Assembly: GCA_027484985.1 (NCBI GenBank)
Contig: JAIXRW010000017.1
Location: 1-64,000, forward strand
Length of the DNA: 64,000 bases
Source: Rhodobacter sp.
GTDB lineage: Bacteria; Pseudomonadota; Alphaproteobacteria; Rhodobacterales; Rhodobacteraceae
Reading direction: 5' to 3'
Part shown: one piece after another, positions 42,785 to 51,922 of the stretch
How the letters are laid out: every line of letters starts with the position of its first letter
Position numbering within the stretch: position 1 is the first letter of the stretch
Position numbers and translations under genes: made by a program
The notes under the pieces: model-generated
Seen by the model: the letters and a program-made list of their open reading frames with translations, nothing else
Database searches by the model: none
What the model was told of the DNA's origin: nothing

Positions 42785-43708
42785 TCAGTTGCTCGCCGCA
42801 ACCTTGATCGGCTGGCCGGCAGCCATCTCGGCCGCCGAAAGCACCACGTCACCGGTCGCCGCCTTGGCAACCCATGCGTCATAGACCGGCTGCGACACCA
42901 CCTTTACCGTGATCGGCATATAGGCATGCATCTGCCCGCACAGTTCCGAGCACTGGCCGAAATAGATGCCCTCGCGCTCGGCCTTGAACCACAGATGCGC
43001 CAGACGGCCGGGAACCCCGTCCTGCATCACGCCAAAGGCCGGGATCTTCCACGAATGGATCACATCCGCCCCCGTGACCTGCATGACGATGGTCTTGCCC
43101 ACCGGCACGACAACGGCAGTATCGGTGGCCAGCAGGAACTGGTCCTTGGTGTAACCGGCATCGGTCAACTGCTTCTCGACATCCGGCGTCAACATGTTGT
43201 TGCCCCCCGTGGCGGGCGACCCGATCATATAGCTGTCAAAGGCGATGCCGTTATCGGGATATTCATAGGACCAGTACCACTGGTTCCCCGTGACCTTGAT
43301 CGTCACATCCGCCACCGGAATTTCCTGCTGCTTGAACAGCACGGGCAAGGAAAACGCGCCGATGAACACAAGGATCAGGATCGGCACGATCGTCCATGCG
43401 ATTTCAAGCGGCGAGTTATGCGTGAACTTGGCCGGAACCTTGTTGGCGCGGCCATTGTAGCGGACGATCGCATAGACCAGCAGGCCGGTGACGAAAATCA
43501 CGATGGCGGTGATGATAATCAGCAGCATATGGTCCAGACCCTGCAAATCGCGGGCCAGTTCGGTCGCGGCAGGCTGAAAGCCCATCTTCTGCGCCAGCGG
43601 CTGGCCGACGACTTCCAGCTCCTGCGCCATGGCAGCACCGAAGGGCAGCGCAGCGGCTGCTCCGGCCAGACCGGCGGCAATTCCCTTTTGAATGGTCGAA
43701 AGACGCAT
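42785..43708 (-). CDS. ctaC: Cytochrome c oxidase subunit II
   Basis: 307 residues. Signal peptide (AAGLAGAAAALPFGAAMA), two transmembrane helices (about 60-83 and 103-125), then the periplasmic CuA cupredoxin domain. The CuA ligands are H218 (in VIHSWK), C253, E255, C257, H261 and M264 (in CSELCGQMHAYM). Takes electrons from cytochrome c. First gene of the minus-strand cta run; the leader of about 185 nt is shared with divergent tldD. Subunit I is not in this window. Confidence 0.96.
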   Translation of the reverse strand: MRLSTIQKGIAAGLAGAAAALPFGAAMAQELEVVGQPLAQKMGFQPAATELARDLQGLDHMLLIIITAIVIFVTGLLVYAIVRYNGRANKVPAKFTHNSPLEIAWTIVPILILVFIGAFSLPVLFKQQEIPVADVTIKVTGNQWYWSYEYPDNGIAFDSYMIGSPATGGNNMLTPDVEKQLTDAGYTKDQFLLATDTAVVVPVGKTIVMQVTGADVIHSWKIPAFGVMQDGVPGRLAHLWFKAEREGIYFGQCSELCGQMHAYMPITVKVVSQPVYDAWVAKAATGDVVLSAAEMAAGQPIKVAASN

Positions 43709-43867
43709 GTTCGTTTCCCGTCACAGTGCGCGGCTTGGCCGCTGCTTCTTTCGGTCCCGCGTGGTGCCCGCAACAAGCCCCACGCAGAATCCCGTTGTTT
43801 CCGGCCTGCTTGAAACCATATTAGAGGCTTGGCGACAAGCAAAACCGTTGCGGCAAAACAGCGCCGT

Positions 43868-43881
43868 TTGACCCAGATCAA
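43868..43881 (+). promoter_or_regulatory. FnrL/FNR-type box between ctaC and tldD
   Basis: TTGACCCAGATCAA fits the FNR/FnrL consensus TTGAY-N4-RTCAA. It lies 13 nt before the tldD ATG, running into the ribosome-binding site, and 160 nt before ctaC. In that position an anaerobic regulator would block tldD, or act from a distance on the cta operon. Match by sequence only. Confidence 0.6.
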
Positions 43882-43893
43882 GGACAGCTTCCC

Positions 43894-45315
43894 ATGACCG
43901 ATGCGCCCTTCCGGCCCTTCGAAACCCTTCTGGACGAAGGGGTTGCGCTGTCCGTGCTGCGTCAGGCCACCGCCGGTGCCGATGATGGCGAACTCTTTCT
44001 CGAACGCAAAAGATCCGAAGGGATCGTGCTCGATGACGGCCGCATCAAGACCGCCGCCTATGACGCCTCCGAAGGCTTCGGCCTGCGCGCGGTCAGGGGC
44101 GAGGTCGCAGGCTACGCCCATTCCACCGAAATCAGCGAAAAGGCGCTGCGCCGCGCCAGCGAAACCGCCCGCCTTGCGGTGGGTTCGGGCGGCGGCACCC
44201 TTGCGCCCGCCCCCAAGGGCACCAACGTCCGGCTCTACACCGATGCCGACCCGATGGCCGATGCCTCCTTTGCCGGCAAACTCGATGTGCTCAAGGAAAT
44301 CGACGCCTATGCCCGCGCGCTTGATCCGCGCATCGTGCAGGTCTCGGCCACCCTCTCGGCCGGCTTGCAAGAGGTTGAAATCCTCCGCCCCGAAGGGCTG
44401 CGCCTCACCGACATCCGCCCCATGGCCCGCCTCAACGTCTCGGTGATCGTGGAATCGAACGGCCGCCGCGAACAGGGCGGCATGGGCGGCGGCGGCCGCT
44501 TCGGCCTTGCCCGCCTGATCGAACCGTCGCATTGGAAACCCATGGTGGACGAGGCGCTCCGCATCGCCCTTGTCAATCTCGACGCCATCCCCGCCCCTGC
44601 CGGCGTGATGGATGTCGTCCTCGGCCCCGGCTGGCCCGGCATCCTGCTGCACGAAGCCATCGGCCACGGGCTCGAAGGCGATTTCAACCGCAAACAGACC
44701 AGCGCCTTCGCAGGGCTCCTTGGCCAACGCATCGCCGCCCCCGGCGTGACCGTGCTCGATGACGGCACAATCCCCGACCGCCGCGGCTCGATCAGCGTCG
44801 ATGACGAAGGCACGCCATCGGCCAAGAACGTGCTGATCGAGGACGGCATCCTTGTGGGCTACATGCAAGACCGCCAGAACGCCCGCCTGATGGGCGTCGC
44901 CCCCACCGGCAACGGACGGCGCGAAAGCTTTGCCCATATCCCCATGCCGCGCATGACCAACACCTACATGCTGGCAGGCACCGACGACCCCGCCGCCATC
45001 CTTGCCGACCTCAAGGACGGCATCTACGCCGTGGGCTTCGGCGGCGGTCAGGTCGATATCACCAACGGCAAGTTCGTGTTTTCCTGCACCGAGGCCTACC
45101 GCGTCCAGAACGGCAAGATCATCGCCCCCGTCAAAGGCGCCACCCTGATCGGCGACGGCGCGACCGCCCTGAAACAGATCCGCGCCATCGGCAATGACCT
45201 CGCGCTCGACCCGGGCATCGGCAATTGCGGCAAGGCGGGCCAGTGGGTGCCTGTGGGCGTGGGCCAACCCACCCTGCTGATCGGCGGCCTCACCATCGGC
45301 GGTTCCGCCGCCTGA
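43894..45315 (+). CDS. tldD: Metalloprotease TldD
   Basis: 473 residues. Member of the TldD/TldE (PmbA) pair, cytoplasmic, involved in maturation of modified peptides and antitoxin turnover. The zinc motif HEAIGH (H253, E254, H258; HExxxH) is in VLGPGWPGILLHEAIGHGL. Other segments: GVALSVLRQATAGADDGELF, DEGTPSAKNVLIEDG, and the C-terminal GGQVDITNGKFVFSCTEAY. The downstream cysteine adds to the metal site. Its partner TldE is not in the window. Transcribed away from the cta operon. Confidence 0.94.
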   Translation: MTDAPFRPFETLLDEGVALSVLRQATAGADDGELFLERKRSEGIVLDDGRIKTAAYDASEGFGLRAVRGEVAGYAHSTEISEKALRRASETARLAVGSGGGTLAPAPKGTNVRLYTDADPMADASFAGKLDVLKEIDAYARALDPRIVQVSATLSAGLQEVEILRPEGLRLTDIRPMARLNVSVIVESNGRREQGGMGGGGRFGLARLIEPSHWKPMVDEALRIALVNLDAIPAPAGVMDVVLGPGWPGILLHEAIGHGLEGDFNRKQTSAFAGLLGQRIAAPGVTVLDDGTIPDRRGSISVDDEGTPSAKNVLIEDGILVGYMQDRQNARLMGVAPTGNGRRESFAHIPMPRMTNTYMLAGTDDPAAILADLKDGIYAVGFGGGQVDITNGKFVFSCTEAYRVQNGKIIAPVKGATLIGDGATALKQIRAIGNDLALDPGIGNCGKAGQWVPVGVGQPTLLIGGLTIGGSAA

Positions 45316-45320
45316 GCCGT

Positions 45321-45395
45321 GGCAGGGGGGCTGTCTGCCCCCCACGCCGCGCCGGGGCGCGGCTCCCCCCGAGGATATTTGAACCAGTGTGAAAG
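45321..45395 (+). repeat. 3'-end element R8 (hairpins plus GATATTT core)
   Basis: Just after the tldD stop: a hairpin GGGGGG and CCCCCC around CTGTCTG, a second GC hairpin, then TCCCCCCGAG, core GATATTT (45374-45380) and tail GAACCAGTGTGAAAGG. Convergent with R9. Confidence 0.65.
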
Positions 45396-45408
45396 GGGCA
45401 AATGCCCT

Positions 45409-45480
45409 CCCTTTCACCTTTGCGCAAATACTCTCGGGGGGAAGCCCGCCTTGGCGGGCGCGGGGGGCAGACAGCCCCCC
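45409..45480 (-). repeat. 3'-end element R9 (hairpins plus GAGTATTT core)
   Basis: After the MFS stop on the minus strand: hairpin GGGGGGC and GCCCCCC, a second GCCCGCC ... GGCGGGC hairpin, then CCCCCCGA, core GAGTATTT (45433-45426) and tail GCGCAAAGGTGAAAGG. Together R8 and R9 fill 45316-45594; no gene is seen there. Confidence 0.65.
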
Positions 45481-45594
45481 GTGCGACGGCCCCGCCGCAC
45501 GCCCGCGTTAACCTTAACAGCCGGTAAAGCCAGCGATTCCCGCGTCTGCATGCTTTGTGCATACCGCGCCGATGCGCCTTGCCTCCGGTTTAGA

Positions 45595-46761
45595 TCAGCT
45601 CCGGCGCCCCTGCGCCACCACCAGCATCGCGCCCAGCCCGATGGCAAAGGCCGCCGCAATCACCGCCCCCGTCCCGCCCAGCGCCAGCAATCCGGCCCCC
45701 AAAGGGGCGGAAACGGCGGTCGCCAGCAGCCCCGGAATCGCCATCAACCCCACCGTGGCCCCGAACCGCTCGGCCCCCAAGCGCTCGGCCACCAGCACGG
45801 GGCGCAGGATTGTCACGATCCCCATCCCCGCGCCCTGCCAGACCGCAAAGACAAAGGCCAAGGCGTGCCAAGACCCTGAAAACCATAGGAAAACCGGCGC
45901 CATCACAATGATGCCCAGCGTCACCCACAGCGCAAAGGCACTGCCCGCCCGCGCGCCTGCCCCCATCAGCACCAGCCGCCCCACCACCTGTGCCGGCCCC
46001 ACCGTCGCCGCCGCGGCCACCGCCATCGCGGGCCTCAGCCCCAACCCGTCCAGCAAGGGCAGCAGATAGTTGACCAGCATCCAGTGGTTCAGGTTCAGCA
46101 AGGAAAACAGCACCGCCAGCCGCAGGAACGCCGGATCGGCCACGATCCCGCGCCACGGCACCGCCAGCCCCACAGGCCCCGCCCCCCCGGCCGGCACCGC
46201 CCGCGCCACCACCCGTGCCGCCATCCCCTGCAACGGCAACACCACCCCAAGGGCGACAAAAACCCCAACCCAAACAGCGCCTTGCCAGCCCCAATGCCCC
46301 GCCATCCACGCCCCCGCCGGAAAGGCCAGCGTGCTCGACAGCCCCGCGACCAGCGTCACCCGCGTGATCGGCCCGCGCGCCGCGGCCCCGTGCCGCCGCA
46401 CCAAAAGGCCAAAGCACACATCGTAAAGGCACATCGCCTGCGCCGCGCCCAAACCGGCCCAAGCCAGCAGGTATCCCAAGGGGCTGACCCACAGCGCCAG
46501 CACCACAAGTGCCGCCGCCCCCACCACCGGCCCCGCCGTCAGCAACAGCACCGCCCGCCCATGGTCCACCGCCCGCCCCGCCACGGGCGCCAGCCCCGCC
46601 GACACCGCAATGGCCAGCATCGGCCCCGCCGCCAGCACCGCATCAGACCAGCCCGGCACCTGCCGCCAATACAGGATCAGTGCCGCGAAAATATAGAAAA
46701 AACAGGCATATCCCAGCATTTGCGCCGCCGCCAAACACCAGACGGCAGCGCGCTCGGTCAC
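45595..46761 (-). CDS. MFS transporter
   Basis: 388 residues with 12 predicted helices and a major facilitator layout. Visible are FYIFAALILYWRQVPGWSDA, GPMLAIAVSAGLAPVAGRAVDHGR (the loop between helices 2 and 3), LVAGLSSTLAFPAGAWMAGHWGW and, in the second half, GMGIVTILRPVLVAERLG. Substrate unknown; the fold resembles small hydrophobic drug or acid exporters. The GTG start overlaps the M32 carboxypeptidase stop (GTGA). Confidence 0.85.
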   Translation of the reverse strand: MTERAAVWCLAAAQMLGYACFFYIFAALILYWRQVPGWSDAVLAAGPMLAIAVSAGLAPVAGRAVDHGRAVLLLTAGPVVGAAALVVLALWVSPLGYLLAWAGLGAAQAMCLYDVCFGLLVRRHGAAARGPITRVTLVAGLSSTLAFPAGAWMAGHWGWQGAVWVGVFVALGVVLPLQGMAARVVARAVPAGGAGPVGLAVPWRGIVADPAFLRLAVLFSLLNLNHWMLVNYLLPLLDGLGLRPAMAVAAAATVGPAQVVGRLVLMGAGARAGSAFALWVTLGIIVMAPVFLWFSGSWHALAFVFAVWQGAGMGIVTILRPVLVAERLGAERFGATVGLMAIPGLLATAVSAPLGAGLLALGGTGAVIAAAFAIGLGAMLVVAQGRRS

Positions 46762-48230
46762 AGCCGGTAGATCGCGGCGAACTTCGCCTCAAGGTAGTCA
46801 AGCAGCGGCCCCTCGTCCGGATCAAAGCCGCAGGCCTCGGCCACCGTGGCCTTGGGTTCGCGCAATCCGCCATGCCGCTGCAACCGCTCGCGCAGCCATG
46901 CGGTGGCAGGGGTCGCATCGCCCGATGCCAGGGCCGCGTCCAGATCGGGCACATCCGCCCGCAACGCACGGTGCAGGCATCCGGCATAAACATTTCCAAG
47001 GCTATAGGTGGGGAAATATCCGAACAACCCGACCGACCAATGCACATCCTGCAACATGCCATGCGAAGGCCGGTCCACCGCCACACCGAAATCGGCCAGA
47101 AACCGCGCGTTCCACGCCTCTAGCAAATCGTTGACGGAAAGTTTCCCCGCGATCAGGTCGCGCTCCAGATCAAAGCGCATCATGATATGCAGGTTATACT
47201 GCACCTCGTCGCTTTCGGTGCGGATGTAAGCCGGCGAAACACGGTTAACAGAAGCATAAAACGCCTCGGCATCAGCAATGCCAAAGTCTCCGAACCGCTC
47301 GCGCATCTGGCCGAACATCCAGCCGGTAAAGGCGCGGCTGCGGCCCAGCTGGTTCTCGTAAATCCGGCTCTGGCTTTCATGCACCCCCATCGACACCCCC
47401 GCGCCAAGCGGCGTCAGGCGGTAATCGGGATCGATGCCCAATTCATAGCAGGCATGGCCAACCTCATGAATTGTCGAATAAAAACAGTTGAAGGGTTCCG
47501 TCTCGACCACCCGCGTGGTGATCCGCACATCCTGCCCCGACCCCGAACTGAACGGATGCACGGCAAGGTCAAGCCGCCCCCTCTCCCAGTCATAGCCAAA
47601 GGCGGTTGCCAGATCGCGGGCCATGCGAAGCTGGCCTTCGGTGCCGAAATGGCCCTGCACCACCGCAGGCTGCGCCGCCGCGCCCAGCACCCGCTCGCGC
47701 AGGGCGACCAGACGCGGGCGCATGCGGTCGAACATGGCGGCAATGGTCGCCGCCGTCGCCCCCGGCTCGTAATCGTTCAGCAGCGCGTCATAGGCATCGC
47801 CCCCCGCCGCCAGACAGGCGCCCTCTTCCTGCCGCAGGCTGACAACCTGTTGCAGGACCGGCAGAAAAGCCGGCACATCCTCACGCGCCCGCGCCCCCGC
47901 CCAGATGCCCTGCGCCATGCTGGTCACCCGCGCCAGTTCCTGCGCCAGCCGTGCGGGCACCTTGACCGACCGCTCGTAGCGGCGCCGGATATGGCGCAGA
48001 TTGGCGGCGGCCACCGCATCGGCCGCCTCTGCCCGCTCCAGCCAGTCCCCGATGCGCGGATCGGTCCGGCGGGCGTGCAGCACGCCCTCCATCGCCGCCA
48101 TCTCGTCCGACCGCTGCTCGGCCGACCCGCGCGGCATGACCGTCTCCTGATCCCAGCCCAGACGGCCCGCCACCTGCCCCAGCGCCTCGGTCTCGCGCTG
48201 GAACGCCATCAGATCGTCATAAGCCGCCAT
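46758..48230 (-). CDS. M32-family carboxypeptidase (carboxypeptidase Taq type)
   Basis: 490 residues, mostly helical, cytoplasmic metallocarboxypeptidase. Zinc motif HEVGH (H255, E256, H259) in CFYSTIHEVGHACYELG. A later glutamate lies in MGVHESQSRIYENQLGRS. N-terminal segments such as LGWDQETVMPRGSAEQRSDE are family hallmarks, as is VAVHPFSSG with D-V-R-I-T-T-R following. The ATG at 48230 overlaps the ctaA stop (TGATG). Removes C-terminal residues from peptides. Confidence 0.92.
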   Translation of the reverse strand: MAAYDDLMAFQRETEALGQVAGRLGWDQETVMPRGSAEQRSDEMAAMEGVLHARRTDPRIGDWLERAEAADAVAAANLRHIRRRYERSVKVPARLAQELARVTSMAQGIWAGARAREDVPAFLPVLQQVVSLRQEEGACLAAGGDAYDALLNDYEPGATAATIAAMFDRMRPRLVALRERVLGAAAQPAVVQGHFGTEGQLRMARDLATAFGYDWERGRLDLAVHPFSSGSGQDVRITTRVVETEPFNCFYSTIHEVGHACYELGIDPDYRLTPLGAGVSMGVHESQSRIYENQLGRSRAFTGWMFGQMRERFGDFGIADAEAFYASVNRVSPAYIRTESDEVQYNLHIMMRFDLERDLIAGKLSVNDLLEAWNARFLADFGVAVDRPSHGMLQDVHWSVGLFGYFPTYSLGNVYAGCLHRALRADVPDLDAALASGDATPATAWLRERLQRHGGLREPKATVAEACGFDPDEGPLLDYLEAKFAAIYRL

Positions 48231-49384
48231 CACGCCGTCCCCTTCCGGATCGAACCCGCCACCGGATATTGCGCCATTTGGCGCAGCCGGATGACCAACA
48301 CCCACAGGACAACCGCGCCCACCTGATGGGTAATCGCCACATGCACCTGCGCCGCCGTCAGCGCGGCAAAGATGCCAAGGCAGACCTGCACCACCAGCAT
48401 CGCCATGACCAGATGCCCCGCCATGCGCGTCACCCCGTGCGGCGACCGGCGCGCCCGCAACCAGACCGCCACGCCAAAGGCAAAGAGCAGATAGCCAGAC
48501 ATGCGGTGAATGAACTGCACCAGCCCCGGATTTTCAAAGAAAGCCTGCCACCAGGCCCCGCCCGGCACGTAAAAGGCATCGGCCGGAAAGAACTGGCCGT
48601 TCATGTCGGGCCATGTCGGAAAGGCCCGCCCCGCATCGATGCCCGCCACCAGCGCGCCCAGCAATATCTGCACAAAGGTAAAATGCATCAGCCCCGTCGC
48701 CATGCCATAAAGCCGCCCTTCGCGCCCGCGCCGCGCCTGCATCAACTCGGTCTCGCTGCGCCCCAGCAGGAACACATACCACGCGATCATGCCCAGAATG
48801 ACAAAGGCAATCCCCAGGTGCGTCGCCAACCGGTAGGACGCGACATCCACCATCGTCCCCTTCAGCCCCGATGACACCATCCACCAACCGATGGCCCCCT
48901 GAACCCCGCCCAGCGCGCCCACGGCCAGCAACCGGCCCGTCCAGCCCGCCGGAATTTTCCGCGCCAGCAGGAACCCGAAAAAGCCCACCGCCCAGACCAG
49001 CCCGATCACGCGGCCAAGCTGGCGGTGACCCCATTCCCACCAATAGATCGATTTGAACGCCTCAAGGCTCATGCCCTTGTTCTGCAACTGGTATTCGGGG
49101 CTTGCCTGATACTTTGCGAATTCCTCGGCCCAAGCCGCATCATCCAGCGGCGGCAAGGCCCCCGTCACGGGGCGCCATTCGGTGATCGACAGGCCCGAGT
49201 CGGTCAGCCGCGTCAGCCCGCCCACGGCGATCATGCAGGCCACCAGCAGGAACAGGACCGACAGCCACACCCGTATCGCGCCCCGCGCCCCCGTGGCCCG
49301 CGCCCCGATCATGCCGCCCGCAGGTGCGGCAGGGGCGGCAACACCCGCCCCCACATCCTCGAAAATGCTACGCTTTCCGGCCAT
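48230..49384 (-). CDS. ctaA: Haem A synthase
   Basis: 384 residues, eight predicted membrane helices, CtaA/Cox15 type II. Conserved histidines lie in WEWGHRQLGRVIGLVW, ATHLGIAFVILGM, LMHFTFVQILLGALVAG and IHRMSGYLL, plus AITHQVGAVVLW. The motif GGLTRLTDSGLSITEW is characteristic. Oxidises haem O to haem A for cytochrome aa3. The ATG at 49384 follows GGAGACTGGGA. It lies 5 kb from the main cta run but on the same strand. Confidence 0.95.
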   Translation of the reverse strand: MAGKRSIFEDVGAGVAAPAAPAGGMIGARATGARGAIRVWLSVLFLLVACMIAVGGLTRLTDSGLSITEWRPVTGALPPLDDAAWAEEFAKYQASPEYQLQNKGMSLEAFKSIYWWEWGHRQLGRVIGLVWAVGFFGFLLARKIPAGWTGRLLAVGALGGVQGAIGWWMVSSGLKGTMVDVASYRLATHLGIAFVILGMIAWYVFLLGRSETELMQARRGREGRLYGMATGLMHFTFVQILLGALVAGIDAGRAFPTWPDMNGQFFPADAFYVPGGAWWQAFFENPGLVQFIHRMSGYLLFAFGVAVWLRARRSPHGVTRMAGHLVMAMLVVQVCLGIFAALTAAQVHVAITHQVGAVVLWVLVIRLRQMAQYPVAGSIRKGTA

Positions 49385-49480
49385 TCCCAGTCTCCAAACT
49401 TGCGGCGCAACGGTATGCCGCCCCCCCGCCCCCTTCAAGGCCCTGCGACACCTCGGCCCATCACCGCAGCGTGACAGAAA

Positions 49481-49535
49481 CCCCTTTCACACTTGCACAA
49501 ATATCCTCGGGGGTCCGGGGGTGGAAAACCCCCGG
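49481..49535 (-). repeat. 3'-end element R10 (hairpin plus GATATTT core)
   Basis: After the TrmJ-like stop (minus): hairpin CCGGGGG and CCCCCGG, ACCCCCGAG, core GATATTT (49505-49499) and tail GTGCAAGTGTGAAAGG. Tail nearly equal to R8. Confidence 0.65.
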
Positions 49536-49553
49536 CCTCGGGCAAAGAAAACC

Positions 49554-50294
49554 TCACTCGCCCTGCTTGCGCAGCTTATAAGCGATCTGGCGCAACATGC
49601 CGTGAAAGGTCTGCACCTCGGCCCGTGTCAGCCCCAGCCGCGCCCACATGTTGCGCAGGTTCAGCTTCATGCTCTCGGCCTTGTCGGGCGGAAAGAAGAA
49701 CCCCGCCGCCTCAAGCCGTTCCTCGAAATGGTCGCCCAGTTTCTCGACATCGACCCGCGCGGCAAATTCGGTCCGCCCCATCCACATGGCATCGGGTTTG
49801 ATGGCGTGGTCGGTCTGCCGCCGCCATTCATAGCCCAGAAGCAGCGCGCATTGCGCCAGATTGAGCGACGGGAACTCGGGGTTCACCGGCACGGTGATCA
49901 CGGCATTGGCGGGGGCAAGGTCCTCGTTCTCCAGCCCCGTGCGCTCGGGTCCGAACAGGATACCCACACGCTTGCCCGCTGCGGCCATGGCGCGCGTCAT
50001 CTCCATCCCCCGTTCGGGGGTGACGACTTGCTTTACCAACTCGCGGCTATGCGCCGTGGTCGCAAAGACGAAATCGCAATCGGCAATCGCCTCGGTCACG
50101 CTGGCAAACAGCCCCGCATTGTCCAGCACCCGCCCCGCGCCCGATGCCATCGCCGCCGCCTTGGGGTTTGGCCAGCCATCGCGCGGCTCGACGATCCGCA
50201 TCCGGTCCAGCCCGAAATTCAGCATCCCCCGCGCCGCGGCCCCGATATTCTCGCCCATCTGCGGGCGCACCAGAATGAAACACGGCGCGATCAT
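49554..50294 (-). CDS. TrmJ-like SpoU (SPOUT) RNA methyltransferase
   Basis: 246 residues. SPOUT-class RNA 2'-O-methyltransferase. Motif 1: ILVRPQMGENIGAAARGMLNFG; motif 2: GILFGPERTGLENEDL; motif 3: FPSLNLAQCALLLGYE. These match TrmJ/LasT-type enzymes that methylate C/U32 in tRNA anticodon loops. The C-terminal helical region (from about 170) is the TrmJ extension. The ATG at 50294 follows GGGGAAGATCG. Specificity not proven. Confidence 0.9.
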   Translation of the reverse strand: MIAPCFILVRPQMGENIGAAARGMLNFGLDRMRIVEPRDGWPNPKAAAMASGAGRVLDNAGLFASVTEAIADCDFVFATTAHSRELVKQVVTPERGMEMTRAMAAAGKRVGILFGPERTGLENEDLAPANAVITVPVNPEFPSLNLAQCALLLGYEWRRQTDHAIKPDAMWMGRTEFAARVDVEKLGDHFEERLEAAGFFFPPDKAESMKLNLRNMWARLGLTRAEVQTFHGMLRQIAYKLRKQGE

Positions 50295-50422
50295 CGATCT
50301 TCCCCTGCATGGCGGCACGTCCCGCGCGAGATACGCGCCCCGCCGCCACAGGGCAAGCGGGCAAGGCATGGTCAAGCGTGCCGACATGCGCTAAGCCACG
50401 CCAAAGCCTTCCGGAGCCCATC

Positions 50423-51040
50423 ATGGCCGATCAAGACCGCCCGCAGATCTATCTCGTCACGCCGCCCGAATTCGACCTCGGCAGCTATCCCGACCAGCTT
50501 GCCGCCGTGCTCGACGGGGCCGAGATTGCCTGCCTGCGTCTGGCCCTTGCCACCCGTGACGAAGACCGCGTGCTGCGAGCCGCCGATGCGCTGCGGCAGG
50601 TCTGCCATGCCCGCGATGTGGCCATTGTGATCGAACGCCATGTGATGCTGGTCGAACGCCTCGGACTTGACGGCGTCCACCTGACCGATGGCGCCCGCTC
50701 GCTGCGCAAGGTGCGCAAAGACCTGCCCGATGCCATCATCGGCGCCCAATGCGGCAGCACCCGCCACGAAGGCATCACCGCCGCCGAACACGGCGCCGAT
50801 TACGTGTCCTTCGGCCCCGTCGGCCCCACCCCGCTTGGGGATGGCAGCCTTGCCGATTGGGATCTGTTTCAGTGGTGGTCCGAGATGATCGAAGTTCCCG
50901 TCGTGGCCGAAGGGGCGCTGACAGCCGAACTGGTGGAAAAATTCGGCCCCGTGACCGACTTCTTCGCCATAGGCGAGGAAATCTGGACGACCGACACCCC
51001 CCTTGCCACGCTGAAATCCCTGCTCGCCCCGCTGGGCTAA
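50423..51040 (+). CDS. ThiE-like thiamine phosphate synthase family protein
   Basis: 205 residues, TIM barrel of the thiamine phosphate synthase/TenI superfamily. Visible are QIYLVTPPEFDLGSYPDQ, LATRDEDRVLRAADAL, GLDGVHLTDGARSLR, GAQCGSTRHEGITAAEHGAD and YVSFGPVGPTPLGDGSLAD. True ThiE keeps GxHLGQ-D and phosphate-binding serines; here GVHLTDG replaces the Gln-Asp, so it may be a TenI-like or repurposed barrel. No thi genes are nearby. The ATG at 50423 follows CCGGAGCCC. Confidence 0.72.
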   Translation: MADQDRPQIYLVTPPEFDLGSYPDQLAAVLDGAEIACLRLALATRDEDRVLRAADALRQVCHARDVAIVIERHVMLVERLGLDGVHLTDGARSLRKVRKDLPDAIIGAQCGSTRHEGITAAEHGADYVSFGPVGPTPLGDGSLADWDLFQWWSEMIEVPVVAEGALTAELVEKFGPVTDFFAIGEEIWTTDTPLATLKSLLAPLG

Positions 51041-51070
51041 GGATCAGCCTGCAACGCTCTGGTCTTGCGC

Positions 51071-51922
51071 TCAAAACCCCTCGGGCGACAGCGCCGCACG
51101 CACCACGGCCTCGCAATGTGCGGCCAGCGCCTTGCGGTCCGCAAAGGCATCTACCGCCACGGCGTCATGGAACACCACCTCGACCCGCCCCTGCGGCGCC
51201 TGCATCAGCATCCGCCGCAGATTCCCGACAAAGTTGTCGCGCCACCAGCCATAGAACCGCGCATCCTGCCCCGCAGGCGCCACATAGCGCAGCGTCACCG
51301 GCTGGATCTGCATCACGGCATCCAGCCCATGGGTGTAAAACGCCGCGAACAGCGTCGATTTGAACGGCAGCACCCGCACCGCATCGGTGCTTGTGCCCTC
51401 GGGAAAGAACATCAGCCGGTGCCCCGCCCGCAGCCTGTCCTCGAACAGACGCTGCTGGCGTTTCGCCTCGGTCCCCTTGCGGGCGATAAAGACCGTCCCC
51501 GTCGCCCGCGCCAGCCAGCCGATCCCGGCCCAGCCCGCAACTTCGGACTTGGCGACAAAATAGATCGGCGCGGTCGCGTTCAGCGCAAAGATATCCAGCC
51601 AGGACACATGGTTGGCCACCATCGCCCCCCGGCCCTGCATGGGCTGGCCCCGCACCACCAGCGGTATCGCCAGAATGACAAGGGCCGCACGGCAGACGAA
51701 TTGCGTGATCCGCGGCGTCCATGGCCGTTCCAGCCCGAACAGCGGCCGCTCGACGATCCGCAGCACCAAAAGCAGGATCAGGCAGCCATAAACCACCCCC
51801 CCCAGCACCAGCCCGCGCACCAAGGCCCGCACCACCCCCCGCATGCCCATCGGCGCATAGGCGATCGCTGCTTCATTCCACGCCTGCTCTTGCCCCTGCC
51901 CCATGCCCGCCGGACCGTTCAT
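51071..51922 (-). CDS. olsA: 1-acylglycerol-3-phosphate/lyso-ornithine lipid O-acyltransferase
   Basis: 283 residues. PlsC-type acyltransferase with membrane helices at about 30-55 and 72-90. Motif I NHVSWLD (HX4D catalytic), motif III FFPEGTST and the later P-V-T-L-R-Y. It is coupled to olsB by an ATGA overlap, so it very likely finishes ornithine lipid by adding the second, ester-linked acyl chain. It could also contribute to phosphatidic acid. Cytoplasmic face of the inner membrane. Confidence 0.88.
   Translation of the reverse strand: MNGPAGMGQGQEQAWNEAAIAYAPMGMRGVVRALVRGLVLGGVVYGCLILLLVLRIVERPLFGLERPWTPRITQFVCRAALVILAIPLVVRGQPMQGRGAMVANHVSWLDIFALNATAPIYFVAKSEVAGWAGIGWLARATGTVFIARKGTEAKRQQRLFEDRLRAGHRLMFFPEGTSTDAVRVLPFKSTLFAAFYTHGLDAVMQIQPVTLRYVAPAGQDARFYGWWRDNFVGNLRRMLMQAPQGRVEVVFHDAVAVDAFADRKALAAHCEAVVRAALSPEGF

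Noticed and set aside
43519-45417. A 632-codon frame opposite tldD
   Set aside because: Gly/Ala/Asp-rich antisense shadow of tldD and ctaC; tldD has a complete metal motif and proper start.
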